A stretch of DNA of 64,000 nucleotides from an uncultured Sulfitobacter sp. (GTDB taxonomy: Bacteria; Pseudomonadota; Alphaproteobacteria; Rhodobacterales; Rhodobacteraceae): assembly GCA_905182645.1 (NCBI GenBank), contig CAJJCJ010000004.1:62001-126000 (forward strand). The letters are read 5' to 3'. Shown here piece after piece: positions 25,622 through 35,760 of this stretch. Under the pieces are notes generated by a model. That model did not search any database and was not told the origin of the DNA. It saw nothing but the letters and a program-made list of their open reading frames with translations. The first letter of the stretch is position 1, and every line of letters starts with the position of its first letter. The translations under genes and the position numbers were made by a program.

Positions 25622-27151
25622 TTACAGCGGAATGTTGTCGTGTTTCTTCCAAGGGTTCTGCAATGATTTACCGCGCAATGATGCAAAGGCACGGCAAACG
25701 CGCTTGCGGGTCGATTGCGGGCGGATCACTTCGTCAATAAAGCCACGCTCGGCGGCGACAAACGGATTGGCGAACCGGTCTTCATAATCCGCCGTGTGCT
25801 GCGCAATCTTTTCAGCATCACCCAAATCGGCACGGTGGATAATTTCTGTCGCACCCTTGGCCCCCATCACCGCGATTTCCGCAGTTGGCCACGCATAGTT
25901 AAAGTCGCCGCGCAGGTGCTTGGATGACATCACATCGTAGGCCCCGCCGTACGCCTTGCGGGTAATCACAGTCACTTTAGGAACCGTTGCTTCACCGTAG
26001 GCAAACAGCAATTTGGCGCCATGTTTGATCACGCCCCCATATTCCTGCGACGTTCCGGGCAAGAACCCGGGCACATCGACCAGCGTCAGGATCGGGATTT
26101 CAAACGCGTCACAGAACCGCACAAAGCGGGCAGCCTTGCGGCTTGAGTCGATATCCAAACACCCTGCCAAAACCATCGGCTGGTTAGCGACGACACCAAC
26201 GGTCGACCCTTCCATACGGATGAACCCAGTCAGGATGTTTTTGGCGTAATCTTCTTGGATCTCGTAAAAATCGGCCTCATCGGCGAGCTTGTGAATAAGC
26301 TCTTTCATGTCGTAAGGCGTGTTTGCGTTATCTGGGATCAGCGTATCAAGGCTTGGCTCGATCCGGTTCACATCATCAAAGAACGGACGCTTGGGGGCTT
26401 TTTGACGGTTGTTCAGCGGCAGATAGTCAAATAAGCGACGACATTCAGCCAATGCCTCAACGTCATTTTCAAACGCGCCATCAGCAACCGATGATTTCTT
26501 GGTATGCGTTGATGCACCGCCCAATTCTTCGGCTGTGACAATTTCATTCGTAACCGTTTTGACCACGTCTGGACCCGTCACAAACATGTAAGAGCTGTCT
26601 TTGACCATAAATATAAAGTCAGTCATTGCAGGCGAATACACAGCACCACCCGCGCATGGCCCCATGATCAAGCTGATCTGCGGCACCACACCAGACGCAA
26701 GCACGTTACGCTGGAATACTTCGGCGTAGCCCGCCAAGGACGCGACGCCTTCCTGAATGCGCGCGCCGCCGGAATCATTGATCCCGATCACAGGCGCGCC
26801 GTTTTGCATGGCCATATCCATGATCTTGCAAATCTTCTGGGCGTGGGTTTCTGACAAGGACCCACCAAACACTGTGAAGTCTTGGGAATAGACGTAAACC
26901 ATGCGGCCGTTGATTGTGCCCCAGCCGGTCACAACGCCGTCACCGGCAGGGCGCTGTTTTTCCATGCCAAAGTCCACGCAACGGTGGGCGACGAACATAT
27001 CAAATTCCTCAAACGACCCATCATCCAACAAAAGATTGATCCGCTCGCGTGCGGTTAACTTGCCCTTTGCATGCTGGGCGGCGATCCGGCGCTCCCCTCC
27101 ACCCAAGCGGGCATCGGCGCGGCGATCTTCAAGCTCTTGCAAAACATCCAT
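25622..27151 (-). CDS. pccB: Propionyl-CoA carboxylase beta subunit (carboxyltransferase)
   Basis: Transfers the carboxyl group from biotin to propionyl-CoA. 509 residues from ATG 27151 (GAAGGGA upstream; a longer frame to 27241 is untypical). N-terminus [39 protein letters not shown]-lobe oxyanion motifs include [20 protein letters not shown] and [16 protein letters not shown]. The C-lobe has [56 protein letters not shown]. It is transcribed away from the TTTGCAAA array at 27219-27266, which marks it as the main PccR-controlled promoter. Confidence 0.96.
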   Translation of the reverse strand: MDVLQELEDRRADARLGGGERRIAAQHAKGKLTARERINLLLDDGSFEEFDMFVAHRCVDFGMEKQRPAGDGVVTGWGTINGRMVYVYSQDFTVFGGSLSETHAQKICKIMDMAMQNGAPVIGINDSGGARIQEGVASLAGYAEVFQRNVLASGVVPQISLIMGPCAGGAVYSPAMTDFIFMVKDSSYMFVTGPDVVKTVTNEIVTAEELGGASTHTKKSSVADGAFENDVEALAECRRLFDYLPLNNRQKAPKRPFFDDVNRIEPSLDTLIPDNANTPYDMKELIHKLADEADFYEIQEDYAKNILTGFIRMEGSTVGVVANQPMVLAGCLDIDSSRKAARFVRFCDAFEIPILTLVDVPGFLPGTSQEYGGVIKHGAKLLFAYGEATVPKVTVITRKAYGGAYDVMSSKHLRGDFNYAWPTAEIAVMGAKGATEIIHRADLGDAEKIAQHTADYEDRFANPFVAAERGFIDEVIRPQSTRKRVCRAFASLRGKSLQNPWKKHDNIPL

Positions 27152-27218
27152 GACAGGTCCCTTCAATTCACACGACACTAGCCTGCGGGTGCCCCTAGGA
27201 AAAGCAGGAAACGGGATA

Positions 27219-27266
27219 TTTGCAAAACATGCAGTTAGCAAATTATAAATTTTGCAAATTTGCTAA
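27219..27266. promoter_or_regulatory. Phased array of TTTGCAAA half-sites, probable PccR operator
   Basis: Four related octamers: TTTGCAAA at 27219, TTAGCAAA at 27235, TTTGCAAA at 27251 and TTTGCTAA at 27259, spaced 16, 16 and 8 bases. GTTAGCAAATT (27234-27244) and AATTTGCTAAC (27257-27267) also form a perfect inverted repeat. The array lies 68 bases upstream of pccB and 60 bases upstream of the divergent MFS gene. PccR of Rhodobacter sphaeroides is known to act at TTTGCAAA-type sites at pccB. Confidence 0.85.
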
Positions 27267-27325
27267 CTTTGACGTCGCGGATCACTACGATGGACACCCC
27301 ACGTGTCGCGTCCTAAGTCTAGTAA

Positions 27326-28537
27326 ATGTCAAACATTCCCACCGTCCGGTTTCTAGACCGCAGCACCCCGCCCCACATTGTCACGCTGATCCTAATCGCG
27401 GGGATTTCCGCGCTCAATATGTCAATATTCTTGCCGTCATTGACGGCGATGACCGACTATTTCCAGACTGATTATGCGACCATGCAATTCTCGTTGTCAG
27501 GGTATCTGGCAATGACAGCCGTACTGCAAATCTTTATCGGGCCTGTTTCAGATAAGATCGGGCGGCGGCCAGTCGTCATTGGATCAATGATGATTTTCGT
27601 ACTTGCGAGCATTGGCACATATTTCGCGACATCAATCACAGTATTTCTCGCGTTCCGCATGCTCCAAGCTGCTGTGGCCACGGGCCTTGTTTTGTCACGC
27701 GCCGTTGTCCGCGATATGGTCCCACAAAACCAAGCTGCATCAATGATCGGTTATGTCACGATGGGCATGGCGCTGGTGCCGATGGTCGGGCCAATGATCG
27801 GCGGCGCATTGGACGAGCTGTTCGGCTGGCACGCGACATTCCTATTCCTTACAATTTGCGGCGTTGGGGTTCTGGCGATTTCATATTTTGACCAAGGCGA
27901 AACATTGACCGACGGCGGCATGTCGTTTCACGATCAGCTGCGCAGCTACCCCGAGCTTTTTGCGTCACCGCGATTTTGGGGCTACGCGCTTTGCGCGGCA
28001 TTCGCATCAGGTGCGTTTTTCGCGCTGCTGGGCGGCGCATCATTCATTGCGGGGACCGTGTTTGGCCTATCACCCCTGTGGTCAGGCATCGCCTTGGGCG
28101 CGCCAGCTATCGGCTATGCGATGGGCAACTTTCTTTCAGGGCTATATTCAGTCAGATTTGGGATCAACAGGATGGCAATTGTCGGGACGGCCATCATCAT
28201 CGCAGGGCTTGGAACGTCACTGGCGCTGGGGCTTGTCGGCATCCAGCATCCGCTAATTTTCTTTGGGTTTTGCAGCTTTCTTGGACTGGGGAACGGGATC
28301 GCCCTGCCCAACGTCACCGCAGGCTTGCTGTCGGTTCGCCCACATCTGGCAGGCACCGCGTCGGGGCTTGGCAGCTCATTGATGGTCGGCGGCGGGGCGG
28401 CTTTGGCGCAATATGCCAGTACCCTATTAAACGCCGAAACGGGCGTGCTGCCTTTGCAGTGGCTCATGTTTAGCACCGCCGTTGCGTCATTGCTTTGTGT
28501 GCTATTCGTCATCTGGCGCGGCGCAAAAAAGGCGTGA
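27326..28537 (+). CDS. MFS efflux transporter, Bcr/CflA family
   Basis: A 403-residue proton-driven exporter with twelve predicted helices. Family marks are the FLPSLTAMTDYFQTD entry loop, QFSLSGYLAMTAVLQIFIGPVSDKIGRRPVV (motif A, G-P-x-S-D-x-x-G-R-R), RMLQAAVATGLVLSRAVVRDMVP (motif B region) and MALVPMVGPMIGGAL (motif C). It is divergent from pccB across the TTTGCAAA array and upstream of pccR, so propionyl-CoA-dependent regulation is likely. Whether it exports organic acids or drugs cannot be told from sequence. Confidence 0.88.
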   Translation: MSNIPTVRFLDRSTPPHIVTLILIAGISALNMSIFLPSLTAMTDYFQTDYATMQFSLSGYLAMTAVLQIFIGPVSDKIGRRPVVIGSMMIFVLASIGTYFATSITVFLAFRMLQAAVATGLVLSRAVVRDMVPQNQAASMIGYVTMGMALVPMVGPMIGGALDELFGWHATFLFLTICGVGVLAISYFDQGETLTDGGMSFHDQLRSYPELFASPRFWGYALCAAFASGAFFALLGGASFIAGTVFGLSPLWSGIALGAPAIGYAMGNFLSGLYSVRFGINRMAIVGTAIIIAGLGTSLALGLVGIQHPLIFFGFCSFLGLGNGIALPNVTAGLLSVRPHLAGTASGLGSSLMVGGGAALAQYASTLLNAETGVLPLQWLMFSTAVASLLCVLFVIWRGAKKA

Positions 28538-28552
28538 TCCTTGCAGGGGGGC

Positions 28553-28590
28553 TTTGCAACGTTTACAGATAGATCAGCTAAGTTTGCAAA
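28553..28590. promoter_or_regulatory. TTTGCAAA-type sites upstream of pccR, probable autoregulation
   Basis: TTTGCAAC at 28553-28560 and TTTGCAAA at 28583-28590, 30 bases apart. The second is preceded by GCTAAG, echoing the GCTAAC beside the pccB array. They lie within 50 bases of the pccR start, overlapping where its promoter and leader must be. Autoregulation is inferred. Confidence 0.7.
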
Positions 28591-28599
28591 GGTGCGCTA

Positions 28600-29979
28600 A
28601 TGGCCGTTCAGAAAATCTATGCCGGTGCGAAACTTCGTGAACTTCGCGTGCGGCTTTCCCTGACGCAAAAGGTGTTTGCGCAGAAACTTGGCGTGTCCCT
28701 GCCCTATCTCAACCAAATGGAAAACAACAACAGACCGGTCAGCACGTCGGTCGTGCTTGGATTGGCGCAAGAGTTCGGCTTTGATGTGACCGAATTGCAA
28801 TCTGGCGACGAGGCGCGGCTTGTAGGCGACATGCGCGAGGCCCTAGCTGATCCAGTGTTTACAGGCGATGCGCCGCAACTGCCCGATTTGCGGCTGGCGG
28901 CAGCCAACGCGCCGACGCTTGCCCGCGCATTCCTTGACCTGCACGCAGCCTACCGCCAAACCCACGAACGGCTGGCCAGTTTGGACGAGGCGTTGGGCCG
29001 CGAAGATGCCCGCCTTGCCCCCAGCCCATGGGAAGAAGTGCGCGACTTCTTTCACTATTGCGACAATTACATCGACGCAGTGGATCGTGCCGCCGAACGG
29101 TTTTCAAGCACCGGAAAAACTGCAGAACAGGCCTTGGGCGACCTTGGCGTAACTGTTGTACGCCGCACCGATAGCCCCTTAAGACATTACGATCCGGCGA
29201 CAAAAACACTCGTCCTTTCAAGCAGGGCGGCACCCGCCACCCAGACATTCCAACTGCTGCTGCAACTGGCCCTGATCAGTCAAGAAAAGCTGCTTGGCGC
29301 AACGCTCGATCTAGCGCGTTTTCAATCACCAGAGGCGCGCGGTATCGCACTGGTCGGTCTGGCCAATTACTTTGCGGGTGCCGCGTTGATGCCCTACGGC
29401 GCGTTCCTGCAAGCGGCCCAAGACACCCGCCACGATCTGGAAATTCTATCGGCACTGTTCGGCGCATCACTTGAACAAGTGGCACATAGATTGTCCACGT
29501 TGCAACGCCCTGCGGCCAAGGGCATCCCGTTCTTTTTCGTGCGGGTAGATCAAGCTGGAACTATCACGAAACGACATTCTGCGACGACATTGCAGTTCGC
29601 ACGCTATGGCGGCGCCTGCCCGCTGTGGAACGTGCACGCGGCGTTCGAAACACCTGGGCAATTCTTGCGGCAATTGGCTGAAACGCCCGACGGCGCGCGG
29701 TATTTCTGCCTTGCTCGGGACGTGTCGAAATCAGGCGGCGCATTTAACGCCCCGACACGGCGCTATGCCATCGGATTGGGCTGCGAAGTCCGTCATGCAG
29801 ACGCGCTCGTCTATGCCGACCACATGGACCGTGCGGCGCCCGACGCCTATGCACCCATAGGGATTTCGTGCCGGATCTGTGAACGCAAAAGCTGTCACCA
29901 ACGCTCCGTTCCACCGCTCGAGCGACGACTGCGCGTTGACCCTGACCGGCGCGGCGTATTGCCGTATCAGGTTGACTAA
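28600..29979 (+). CDS. pccR: Short-chain fatty-acyl-CoA regulator PccR (XRE plus DUF2083)
   Basis: A 459-residue regulator. The N-terminal Cro-type HTH (residues 8-65) is KLRELRVRLSLTQKVFAQKLGVSLPYLNQMENNNRPVS. The long middle and C-terminal part is the ScfR/PccR-type acyl-CoA-sensing region related to IrrE-like and DUF2083 domains, ending with the cysteine-rich GISCRICERKSCHQRSVPP. In R. sphaeroides PccR activates propionyl-CoA carboxylase genes in response to propionyl-CoA. Neighbouring pccB and TTTGCAAA arrays support the assignment. It is 62 bases downstream of the MFS gene. Confidence 0.92.
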   Translation: MAVQKIYAGAKLRELRVRLSLTQKVFAQKLGVSLPYLNQMENNNRPVSTSVVLGLAQEFGFDVTELQSGDEARLVGDMREALADPVFTGDAPQLPDLRLAAANAPTLARAFLDLHAAYRQTHERLASLDEALGREDARLAPSPWEEVRDFFHYCDNYIDAVDRAAERFSSTGKTAEQALGDLGVTVVRRTDSPLRHYDPATKTLVLSSRAAPATQTFQLLLQLALISQEKLLGATLDLARFQSPEARGIALVGLANYFAGAALMPYGAFLQAAQDTRHDLEILSALFGASLEQVAHRLSTLQRPAAKGIPFFFVRVDQAGTITKRHSATTLQFARYGGACPLWNVHAAFETPGQFLRQLAETPDGARYFCLARDVSKSGGAFNAPTRRYAIGLGCEVRHADALVYADHMDRAAPDAYAPIGISCRICERKSCHQRSVPPLERRLRVDPDRRGVLPYQVD

Positions 29980-30027
29980 TCCAGCCCAAACATGTCCTAA
30001 CTTGTCCAAACAAAGAGGAATACGCAT

Positions 30028-30477
30028 ATGGAATTGGCTGGCACAAAAGTCATTGCCGCAGACATTGCAACAGTCTGGGCGCATCTGAACAACCCTGGCA
30101 CGCTGAAAGCCTGCATTCCTGGATGCGAGGTCTTGACCGGCACCCCCGAAACCGGATTTGCCGCGACTGTGAAACAAAAAGTTGGACCAGTGAAAGCCAC
30201 GTTCCACGGTGAAGTGACGTTGGAAAACGTCGTAGAAGACCAATCCTATACAATCGTCGGCGAAGGCAAAGGCGGCGTCGCTGGTTTCGCAAAGGGCGGC
30301 GCAGATGTGACCTTAAAGGCCGTCGATGAGGGCTGCGAGTTGACCTACAATGCGACTGCCAAAGTTGGCGGCAAGCTCGCGCAACTTGGCAGTCGGATCA
30401 TCGGTGGCTTTGCCCGAAAAATGGCTGATCAGTTCTTTGACAACTTTCAGGCGGTGGTTGAGGGCAAAGCTGACTAG
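30028..30477 (+). CDS. CoxG-like SRPBCC-domain protein
   Basis: A 149-residue protein of the carbon monoxide dehydrogenase subunit G family. [34 protein letters not shown] is the signature N-terminus, and [30 protein letters not shown] the conserved C-terminal amphipathic helix. In CO oxidisers CoxG helps recruit maturation proteins to the membrane, but no cox genes occur here, so the role is open. It lies 48 bases after pccR on the same strand and overlaps the end of convergent betA by four bases. Confidence 0.88.
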   Translation: MELAGTKVIAADIATVWAHLNNPGTLKACIPGCEVLTGTPETGFAATVKQKVGPVKATFHGEVTLENVVEDQSYTIVGEGKGGVAGFAKGGADVTLKAVDEGCELTYNATAKVGGKLAQLGSRIIGGFARKMADQFFDNFQAVVEGKAD

Positions 30478-32132
30478 CGCTGCGACGTTTCCCAATTCGG
30501 ATTGATCCACGGACGATCATTTGCGGGCGCAAGCGGCTGACGGCCAATGATGTGATCAGCCGCCTTTTCGCCAACCATAATCGACGGGCCATTCAAGTTA
30601 CCATTGGTGATACGTGGGAAGATTGAGCTGTCGGCAACACGCAATCCGTCAACACCAATCACGCGACATTCGGCGTCAACCACGGCCATCGGATCATTTG
30701 CCGCACCCATCTTACAGGTGCCACAAGGATGGTACGCGCTTTCGACATGCTCGCGGATGAAGCCATCAAGCGCCTCGTCAGATTGCACGTCTTCCCCTGG
30801 CTGAATTTCTTTGCCCGCAAATGGCGCAAACGCTTTTTGGCCAAGAATTTCTCGGGTCAGGCGAATACAGGTGCGGAAATCCTCCCAATCGGATTTCGCC
30901 GACATATAATTGAATTGGATGCGCGGGTTGTCTGCCGGATCGGCCGATCGCAGCGTAACCTCGCCGCGCGACACGGACCGCATTGGGCCAACGTGCGCTT
31001 GGTATCCGTGACCTTCCGCAGCAGCTGTGCCGTCATAACGGACAGCCATCGGCAAAAAATGATACTGAATATCGGGGTATTCGACACCCGCTTTGGAGCG
31101 CACGAAAGCCGCGCTTTCAAACTGATTGGACGTGCCAAGGCCGGTTTTGGTAAACAGCCATTGCGCCCCGATCACGGCCTTGCCCCACAGGTTCCAATGT
31201 TTGAACAACGACACAGGTTTGATCGCGGCCTGTTGGATGTAAAGTTCCAGATGATCTTGTAGGTTTTGGCCTACGCCAGCGCGGTCAACGACCACGTCGA
31301 TGTCATGTTCGGCTAAATGCGCCGCAGGGCCAATACCCGACAGCATCAGCAACTTAGGAGAGTTCAGCGACGACGCCGCCACGATCACTTCGGCGTTGGC
31401 GCTGATCACTTCAACATTGCCACCGCGTTCCACCTCAACCCCAACAGCGCGCCCATCTTTGATTACGATTTTACGGGCAAAAGCACGGATCAACGTGCAA
31501 TTGGGACGCTTTAGCGCTGGACGTAAATACGCATTTGCAGCGGACCAACGACGGCCTTTCCAAATGGTTGCATCAAAGGGGCCAAAGCCTTCTTGCTGCG
31601 CGCCGTTATAGTCGCCAGTGACCGGATACCCTGCTTGTTTGCCTGCCTTTACAAACGCACGGGTCAATGGATTGATGCGCGGCCCACGAGTAACGTGCAG
31701 CGGGCCTTTGCGCCCTCGCCATGTTTTATCGCCACCATGCCCGCCAGAATGCCAATTTTCCATACGTTTGAAGTAGGGCAGCACGTCAGCATATGCCCAG
31801 CCTTGCGCGCCACTTTCGGCCCAATGATCATAATCGCGGGCATGGCCGCGCACATAAACCATACCGTTGATCGACGATGACCCACCAATGACTTTACCGC
31901 GTGGAGTGACCAAGGAACGGCCATCCAGATGCGGTTCAGGTTCGGTCGACATGCCCCAATCGTACATCTTCATGTTCATCGGATAAGACAGCGCGGCTGG
32001 CATTTGAATGAACGGTCCGGCGTCAGTTCCGCCGTGTTCAATAATCAACACCTGCTTGCCTGCCTCAGCCAAACGGTACGCGATCGCGCAGCCCGCAGAC
32101 CCTGCGCCGATGATTACATAGTCAGCGTTCAA
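30474..32132 (-). CDS. betA: Choline dehydrogenase (GMC oxidoreductase)
   Basis: FAD enzyme oxidising choline to betaine aldehyde. 552 residues. Rossmann FAD site is [21 protein letters not shown], and GMC signature 1 is [27 protein letters not shown]. Signature 2 is [17 protein letters not shown]. The C-terminus has the active-site His in [13 protein letters not shown] and a final [20 protein letters not shown]. It overlaps betB by four bases (ATGA), so the bet genes form one operon. An electron-acceptor partner is not encoded nearby. Confidence 0.95.
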   Translation of the reverse strand: MNADYVIIGAGSAGCAIAYRLAEAGKQVLIIEHGGTDAGPFIQMPAALSYPMNMKMYDWGMSTEPEPHLDGRSLVTPRGKVIGGSSSINGMVYVRGHARDYDHWAESGAQGWAYADVLPYFKRMENWHSGGHGGDKTWRGRKGPLHVTRGPRINPLTRAFVKAGKQAGYPVTGDYNGAQQEGFGPFDATIWKGRRWSAANAYLRPALKRPNCTLIRAFARKIVIKDGRAVGVEVERGGNVEVISANAEVIVAASSLNSPKLLMLSGIGPAAHLAEHDIDVVVDRAGVGQNLQDHLELYIQQAAIKPVSLFKHWNLWGKAVIGAQWLFTKTGLGTSNQFESAAFVRSKAGVEYPDIQYHFLPMAVRYDGTAAAEGHGYQAHVGPMRSVSRGEVTLRSADPADNPRIQFNYMSAKSDWEDFRTCIRLTREILGQKAFAPFAGKEIQPGEDVQSDEALDGFIREHVESAYHPCGTCKMGAANDPMAVVDAECRVIGVDGLRVADSSIFPRITNGNLNGPSIMVGEKAADHIIGRQPLAPANDRPWINPNWETSQR

Positions 32133-33580
32133 AACGGCGCCTCCACATCGCCCATGGCGACATAGACGCCCTTAATCTGGGAGTAATGTTCAATCGCTGC
32201 CTTGGAATTTTCGCGACCAACACCCGATTGTTTGGAGCCCCCAAACGGAGCCTCAACTGGGGCAAGATTATAGGTGTTGATATAGCAGGTGCCTGCCTCA
32301 AATCCCGCGACCATACGATGCGCACGGGTCAAGTCGGCGGTGAACACACCAGCAGCCAAGCCGTATTCCGTGTCATTGGCCCGCGCGAGCGCCTCTTCTT
32401 CGGTATCAAATTCAAGGACAGACAGCACTGGGCCAAATATCTCTTCGCGGGCAATCGCCATGTCGTCGGTCACATCGGCAAAAACAGTCGGCTCGATGAA
32501 ATACCCATCGCCTTTCACAACAGAACCACCTGCGACCAAACGGGCGCCCTCAGCGATGCCTTTCTTGATATAGTCCGCCACAATGTCACGCTGTCGTTCT
32601 GAAACCATCGGGCCAAAGTTTACGTCTGGGTCCTGTGGATCGCCCATTTTGACACCCTTAAGCCGTTCCACCATGCGGGCAAGAAACGTGTCTTTGATGC
32701 CCTTTTGCACAAACACACGGGTGCCGTTGGAACAGACTTGGCCAGAGGAATAGAAGTTCCCCAAGATCGCGCCAGAAACCGCATTTTCCAGATCGGCATC
32801 ATCAAAAATGACAATCGGGGATTTGCCGCCCAATTCCATCGTGACATTGCGGATACCCGCGGCTGCGGCGGCATAAACTTTGCGGCCCGTCGGCACCGAA
32901 CCTGTCAGCGACACCTTGGCGACGCGCGGGTCAGTGACTAGCGATGCGCCGACCGCACCGTACCCTTGGACAACGTTGTAGACACCAGCAGGCGCGCCTG
33001 CCTCGATCAAAATTTCCGCGACTTTTAGCGCGCAAAGTGGCGTTGTTTCGGACGGTTTGAACACCATTGCATTGCCGCAAGCCAGCGCTGGCGCTGCTTT
33101 CCAGCTGGCTATTTGGGTCGGGTAGTTCCACGCACCAATACCGACGCAAACGCCAAGCGGCTCGCGGCGTGTATAGACAAAATCTTCACCCAGTTGGATA
33201 TGCTCGCCGGTGATACTAGCTGCCAGACCACCAAAATATTCCAGCGCGTCAGCACCCGATGTGGCGTCCGCAACAGACGTTTCCTGATAGGGTTTGCCAG
33301 TGTCATAAGTTTCCAAAACTGATAAGTCATGGTTGCGGTCGCGCATGATATCTGCGGCACGGCGCAATACGCGGCCACGATCGGTGGCCGTCCAAGACGC
33401 CCATTCTTTTTGTGCGCGTGTTCCCGACGCGAGGGCCAGATCAATGATCGCGGGTGTCGCACTATAGACGGTCGCGATGAGTTCACCGGTTGCGGGATAG
33501 ATCACAGGGATCGCATCACCTGCAGTGTCTTCGACATATTTGCCATCAATGAAATGGGACGCGGTTGGTTGGATAATCAT
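32129..33580 (-). CDS. betB: Betaine aldehyde dehydrogenase
   Basis: NAD(P)-dependent oxidation of betaine aldehyde to the osmoprotectant glycine betaine. 483 residues from ATG 33580, which has GGAGG ten bases upstream; the longer frame to 33655 runs into betC. The cofactor loop is [17 protein letters not shown], the general base Glu is in [18 protein letters not shown], and the catalytic Cys is in [14 protein letters not shown] (residue 283). The C-terminus has [26 protein letters not shown], typical of BADH. Its SD overlaps a copy of the CTCCSGSGGG-TATTTT extragenic motif. Confidence 0.95.
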   Translation of the reverse strand: MIIQPTASHFIDGKYVEDTAGDAIPVIYPATGELIATVYSATPAIIDLALASGTRAQKEWASWTATDRGRVLRRAADIMRDRNHDLSVLETYDTGKPYQETSVADATSGADALEYFGGLAASITGEHIQLGEDFVYTRREPLGVCVGIGAWNYPTQIASWKAAPALACGNAMVFKPSETTPLCALKVAEILIEAGAPAGVYNVVQGYGAVGASLVTDPRVAKVSLTGSVPTGRKVYAAAAAGIRNVTMELGGKSPIVIFDDADLENAVSGAILGNFYSSGQVCSNGTRVFVQKGIKDTFLARMVERLKGVKMGDPQDPDVNFGPMVSERQRDIVADYIKKGIAEGARLVAGGSVVKGDGYFIEPTVFADVTDDMAIAREEIFGPVLSVLEFDTEEEALARANDTEYGLAAGVFTADLTRAHRMVAGFEAGTCYINTYNLAPVEAPFGGSKQSGVGRENSKAAIEHYSQIKGVYVAMGDVEAPF

Positions 33581-33586
33581 GGGGCC

Positions 33587-33617
33587 CTCCGGGGGGAGTA
33601 TTTTGAAAAAAGCGAGG
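33587..33617. repeat. Roseobacter extragenic motif, copy 2, overlapping betB SD
   Basis: CCTCCGGGGGGAGTATTTTG followed by AAAAAAGCGAGG, filling the 40-base gap between the betC stop and the betB start. On the coding strand its GC block supplies the betB Shine-Dalgarno. The orientation is the same as the copies at 19745 and 37572. Confidence 0.55.
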
Positions 33618-33620
33618 CGA

Positions 33621-35129
33621 TTATTCGCCGCGTGGGAAACGTTTATTATCTTCAAGGACGTTCAGGTTCATGTGGTTGCGCATGTACCGTTCGGACGCTT
33701 TTTGCAGCGGTTGGTAATCCCATGGATAATAGGACCCATTGCGCAGCGCCTCGTAGACGACCCAGCGCCCAGCTTGGGATTGGCGCACAGACGCGTCAAA
33801 TGCGTCGATATCCCAGCGGGCTTCGGATTTAGCGCGCAGTTGGGTGACGGTGCCTTGATGATCAGGGTGTTCTGCAAGATTGGTCAGCTCGTGCGGGTCC
33901 GCAATCATGTCAAACAACTGATCAGGATCAAGGTTGCAGCGGTTGTATTTCCATTTGCCATAGCGCAGCGACACCAGCGGGGAATACGATCCTTCGGCGG
34001 CGTATTCCATCGCGACCGGGTCCGTGCGCTCAGCCCCCTGCCCCAATGGAACGATGGATTGACCGTCAGTCCACGGCATGACCTCGTCCATATCAACGCC
34101 CGCCAAATCACAAAGAGTTGGTAGAATGTCGACGCTGCTGACAGGGGTGGTCGTAAGGCCAGGTTCCATTTCAGGAGCTGAAATCATCAGAGGCACGCGC
34201 GCTGACCCATCGTAGAATGACATTTTGAACCACAGCCCACGTTCCCCAAGCATATCGCCGTGATCTGACACAAAGATGATCTTTGCCTCTTGGCGGGTGT
34301 CTTTCAGGGTTTGCAATATCTCGCCGACCTTGTCGTCGATGTAGCTGATGTTCGCGAAATATGCGCGGCGAGCGCGGACGATATGGTCTTCGGTGATGTT
34401 AAAGTTATCACGGTCATTGGCGTCCAAAATGCGCTGCGAATGGGCGTCTTGATCGGCGTAGGGGATCGGGCCGATGTCTGGCATCAGGTGGTCGCAATTC
34501 TCGTAGAGGTCCCAGTATTTCTTGCGGGCAACATAGGGATCATGCGGATGCGTAAAACTGACGGTCAGACACCATGGGCGGGCATCGCCGCCGCGCGACA
34601 GGTCATAAAGCTTGCGGGTCGCGTGATAGGCGACCTCGTCGTCATATTCCATTTGATTGGAAATCTCGGCCACGCCTGCGCCAGTGACCGAGCCCATATT
34701 GTGATACCACCAATCGATCCTTTCACCGGGTTTGCGGTAATCGGGGGTCCAGCCGAAATCGGCCGGATAGATGTCAGTGGTCAAACGGTCCTCGAACCCG
34801 TGCATCTGATCGGGGCCAACAAAGTGCATTTTTCCTGACAGACAGGTCTGGTATCCGGCGCGGCGCAAATGATGCGCATAAGTCGGGATCGACGATGCAA
34901 ATTCGGCGGCGTTATCGTAAACGCCAGTGCGACTGGGCAATTGACCAGACATAAATGAGGCCCGTGCAGGCGCACACAGCGGCGACGCGGTATAGGCATT
35001 TGCAAACCGTGTTGAGCGCGCGGCCAAGGCCTTAAGGTTCGGCGCATGCAACCAATCTGCGGGGCCATCAGGGAACAGCGTTCCGTTCAACTGGTCCACC
35101 ATGATGATCAGGATATTCGGCTGGGTCAT
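33621..35129 (-). CDS. betC: Choline-sulfatase
   Basis: Hydrolyses choline-O-sulfate, an algal and fungal osmolyte, to choline and sulfate, feeding betA/betB. 502 residues. Metal-binding N-terminus is [12 protein letters not shown]. The formylglycine site is CAPAR at residues 52-56 in [24 protein letters not shown]. Later metal-site motifs include [27 protein letters not shown]. The C-terminal [32 protein letters not shown] is the choline-sulfatase tail that swaps into the tetramer. It overlaps betI by four bases and ends 40 bases before betB. Confidence 0.95.
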   Translation of the reverse strand: MTQPNILIIMVDQLNGTLFPDGPADWLHAPNLKALAARSTRFANAYTASPLCAPARASFMSGQLPSRTGVYDNAAEFASSIPTYAHHLRRAGYQTCLSGKMHFVGPDQMHGFEDRLTTDIYPADFGWTPDYRKPGERIDWWYHNMGSVTGAGVAEISNQMEYDDEVAYHATRKLYDLSRGGDARPWCLTVSFTHPHDPYVARKKYWDLYENCDHLMPDIGPIPYADQDAHSQRILDANDRDNFNITEDHIVRARRAYFANISYIDDKVGEILQTLKDTRQEAKIIFVSDHGDMLGERGLWFKMSFYDGSARVPLMISAPEMEPGLTTTPVSSVDILPTLCDLAGVDMDEVMPWTDGQSIVPLGQGAERTDPVAMEYAAEGSYSPLVSLRYGKWKYNRCNLDPDQLFDMIADPHELTNLAEHPDHQGTVTQLRAKSEARWDIDAFDASVRQSQAGRWVVYEALRNGSYYPWDYQPLQKASERYMRNHMNLNVLEDNKRFPRGE

Positions 35130-35695
35130 GCGGCGCCCTTTGTCAAAGTTGTCAGGACATTGAGCGCGGTTCGCTCTGGGTTGGCATCTGGGGCCGTCAG
35201 CGCAGCACGAATATATAAGCCATCAATCAATGCGGCCAATGTATCGGCAGCGCCGCGCGGATCATCGCAAAGCGGGCGCAGCGCATGGGTCAAATTTGAC
35301 CGCAGCCGACGCTGATACGCGCGCAAAAGACGCAGCGCATCAGGGTTGGTTTGCGCCTGCACATAGAATGTCATCCATGCAGAAACGGTGGCGGGATCAA
35401 AACAAGATTGAGCAAAGTTCGCGCGCACAATCGCGCGCGCGCGGGCAGCAGGATCAGTGGCCGCAGCCAAGGCGGTGCGTACCTCAGCAGAATAATCGCG
35501 CAAAATCTGGCGCATTGCCGCCTCAAAAATCTGGTTCTTGCCACCGAAATAATGATGGGCCAATGCGGATGACATACCCGCACGCTTAGCAATCCGGCTT
35601 ACGGATACATCCAGCGATCCAGCTGCACCAATTTCCGCAATCGTCGCCTTAACAAGGGCGGCGCGGCGGATTGATTCCATTCCTAATTTCGGCAT
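35126..35695 (-). CDS. betI: TetR-family choline-responsive repressor BetI
   Basis: A 189-residue TetR regulator. The N-terminus PKLGMESIRRAALVKATIAEIGAAGSLDVSVSRIAKRAGMSSALAHHYFGGKNQIFEAAMR contains the HTH (VSRIAKRAGMSSALAHHYF) with the GMS-x-x-L-x-x-HYF pattern typical of BetI. The ligand domain LRSNLTHALRPLC...ALIDGLYIRAAL is also BetI-like. First gene of betI-betC-betB-betA, with choline expected to release it from DNA. The palindrome at 35737-35750, 40 bases upstream, is its likely operator. Confidence 0.93.
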   Translation of the reverse strand: MPKLGMESIRRAALVKATIAEIGAAGSLDVSVSRIAKRAGMSSALAHHYFGGKNQIFEAAMRQILRDYSAEVRTALAAATDPAARARAIVRANFAQSCFDPATVSAWMTFYVQAQTNPDALRLLRAYQRRLRSNLTHALRPLCDDPRGAADTLAALIDGLYIRAALTAPDANPERTALNVLTTLTKGAA

Positions 35696-35730
35696 AATTC
35701 ACCCCATCAAAGACAGGGCAAATATTTCTA

Positions 35731-35757
35731 GTTTTTATTGACTCGTCAATCAATAAA
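35731..35757. promoter_or_regulatory. BetI-type operator
   Basis: A perfect core palindrome ATTGACTCGTCAAT (35737-35750) flanked by T-rich and A-rich arms, so the larger element reads TTTTTATTGAC...AATAAAAA. It lies in the 65-base gap upstream of betI and resembles the bet-box (ATTGA-n-TCAAT in an AT-rich context) known from enteric and rhizobial BetI sites. Binding is inferred. Confidence 0.75.
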
Positions 35758-35760
35758 AAA

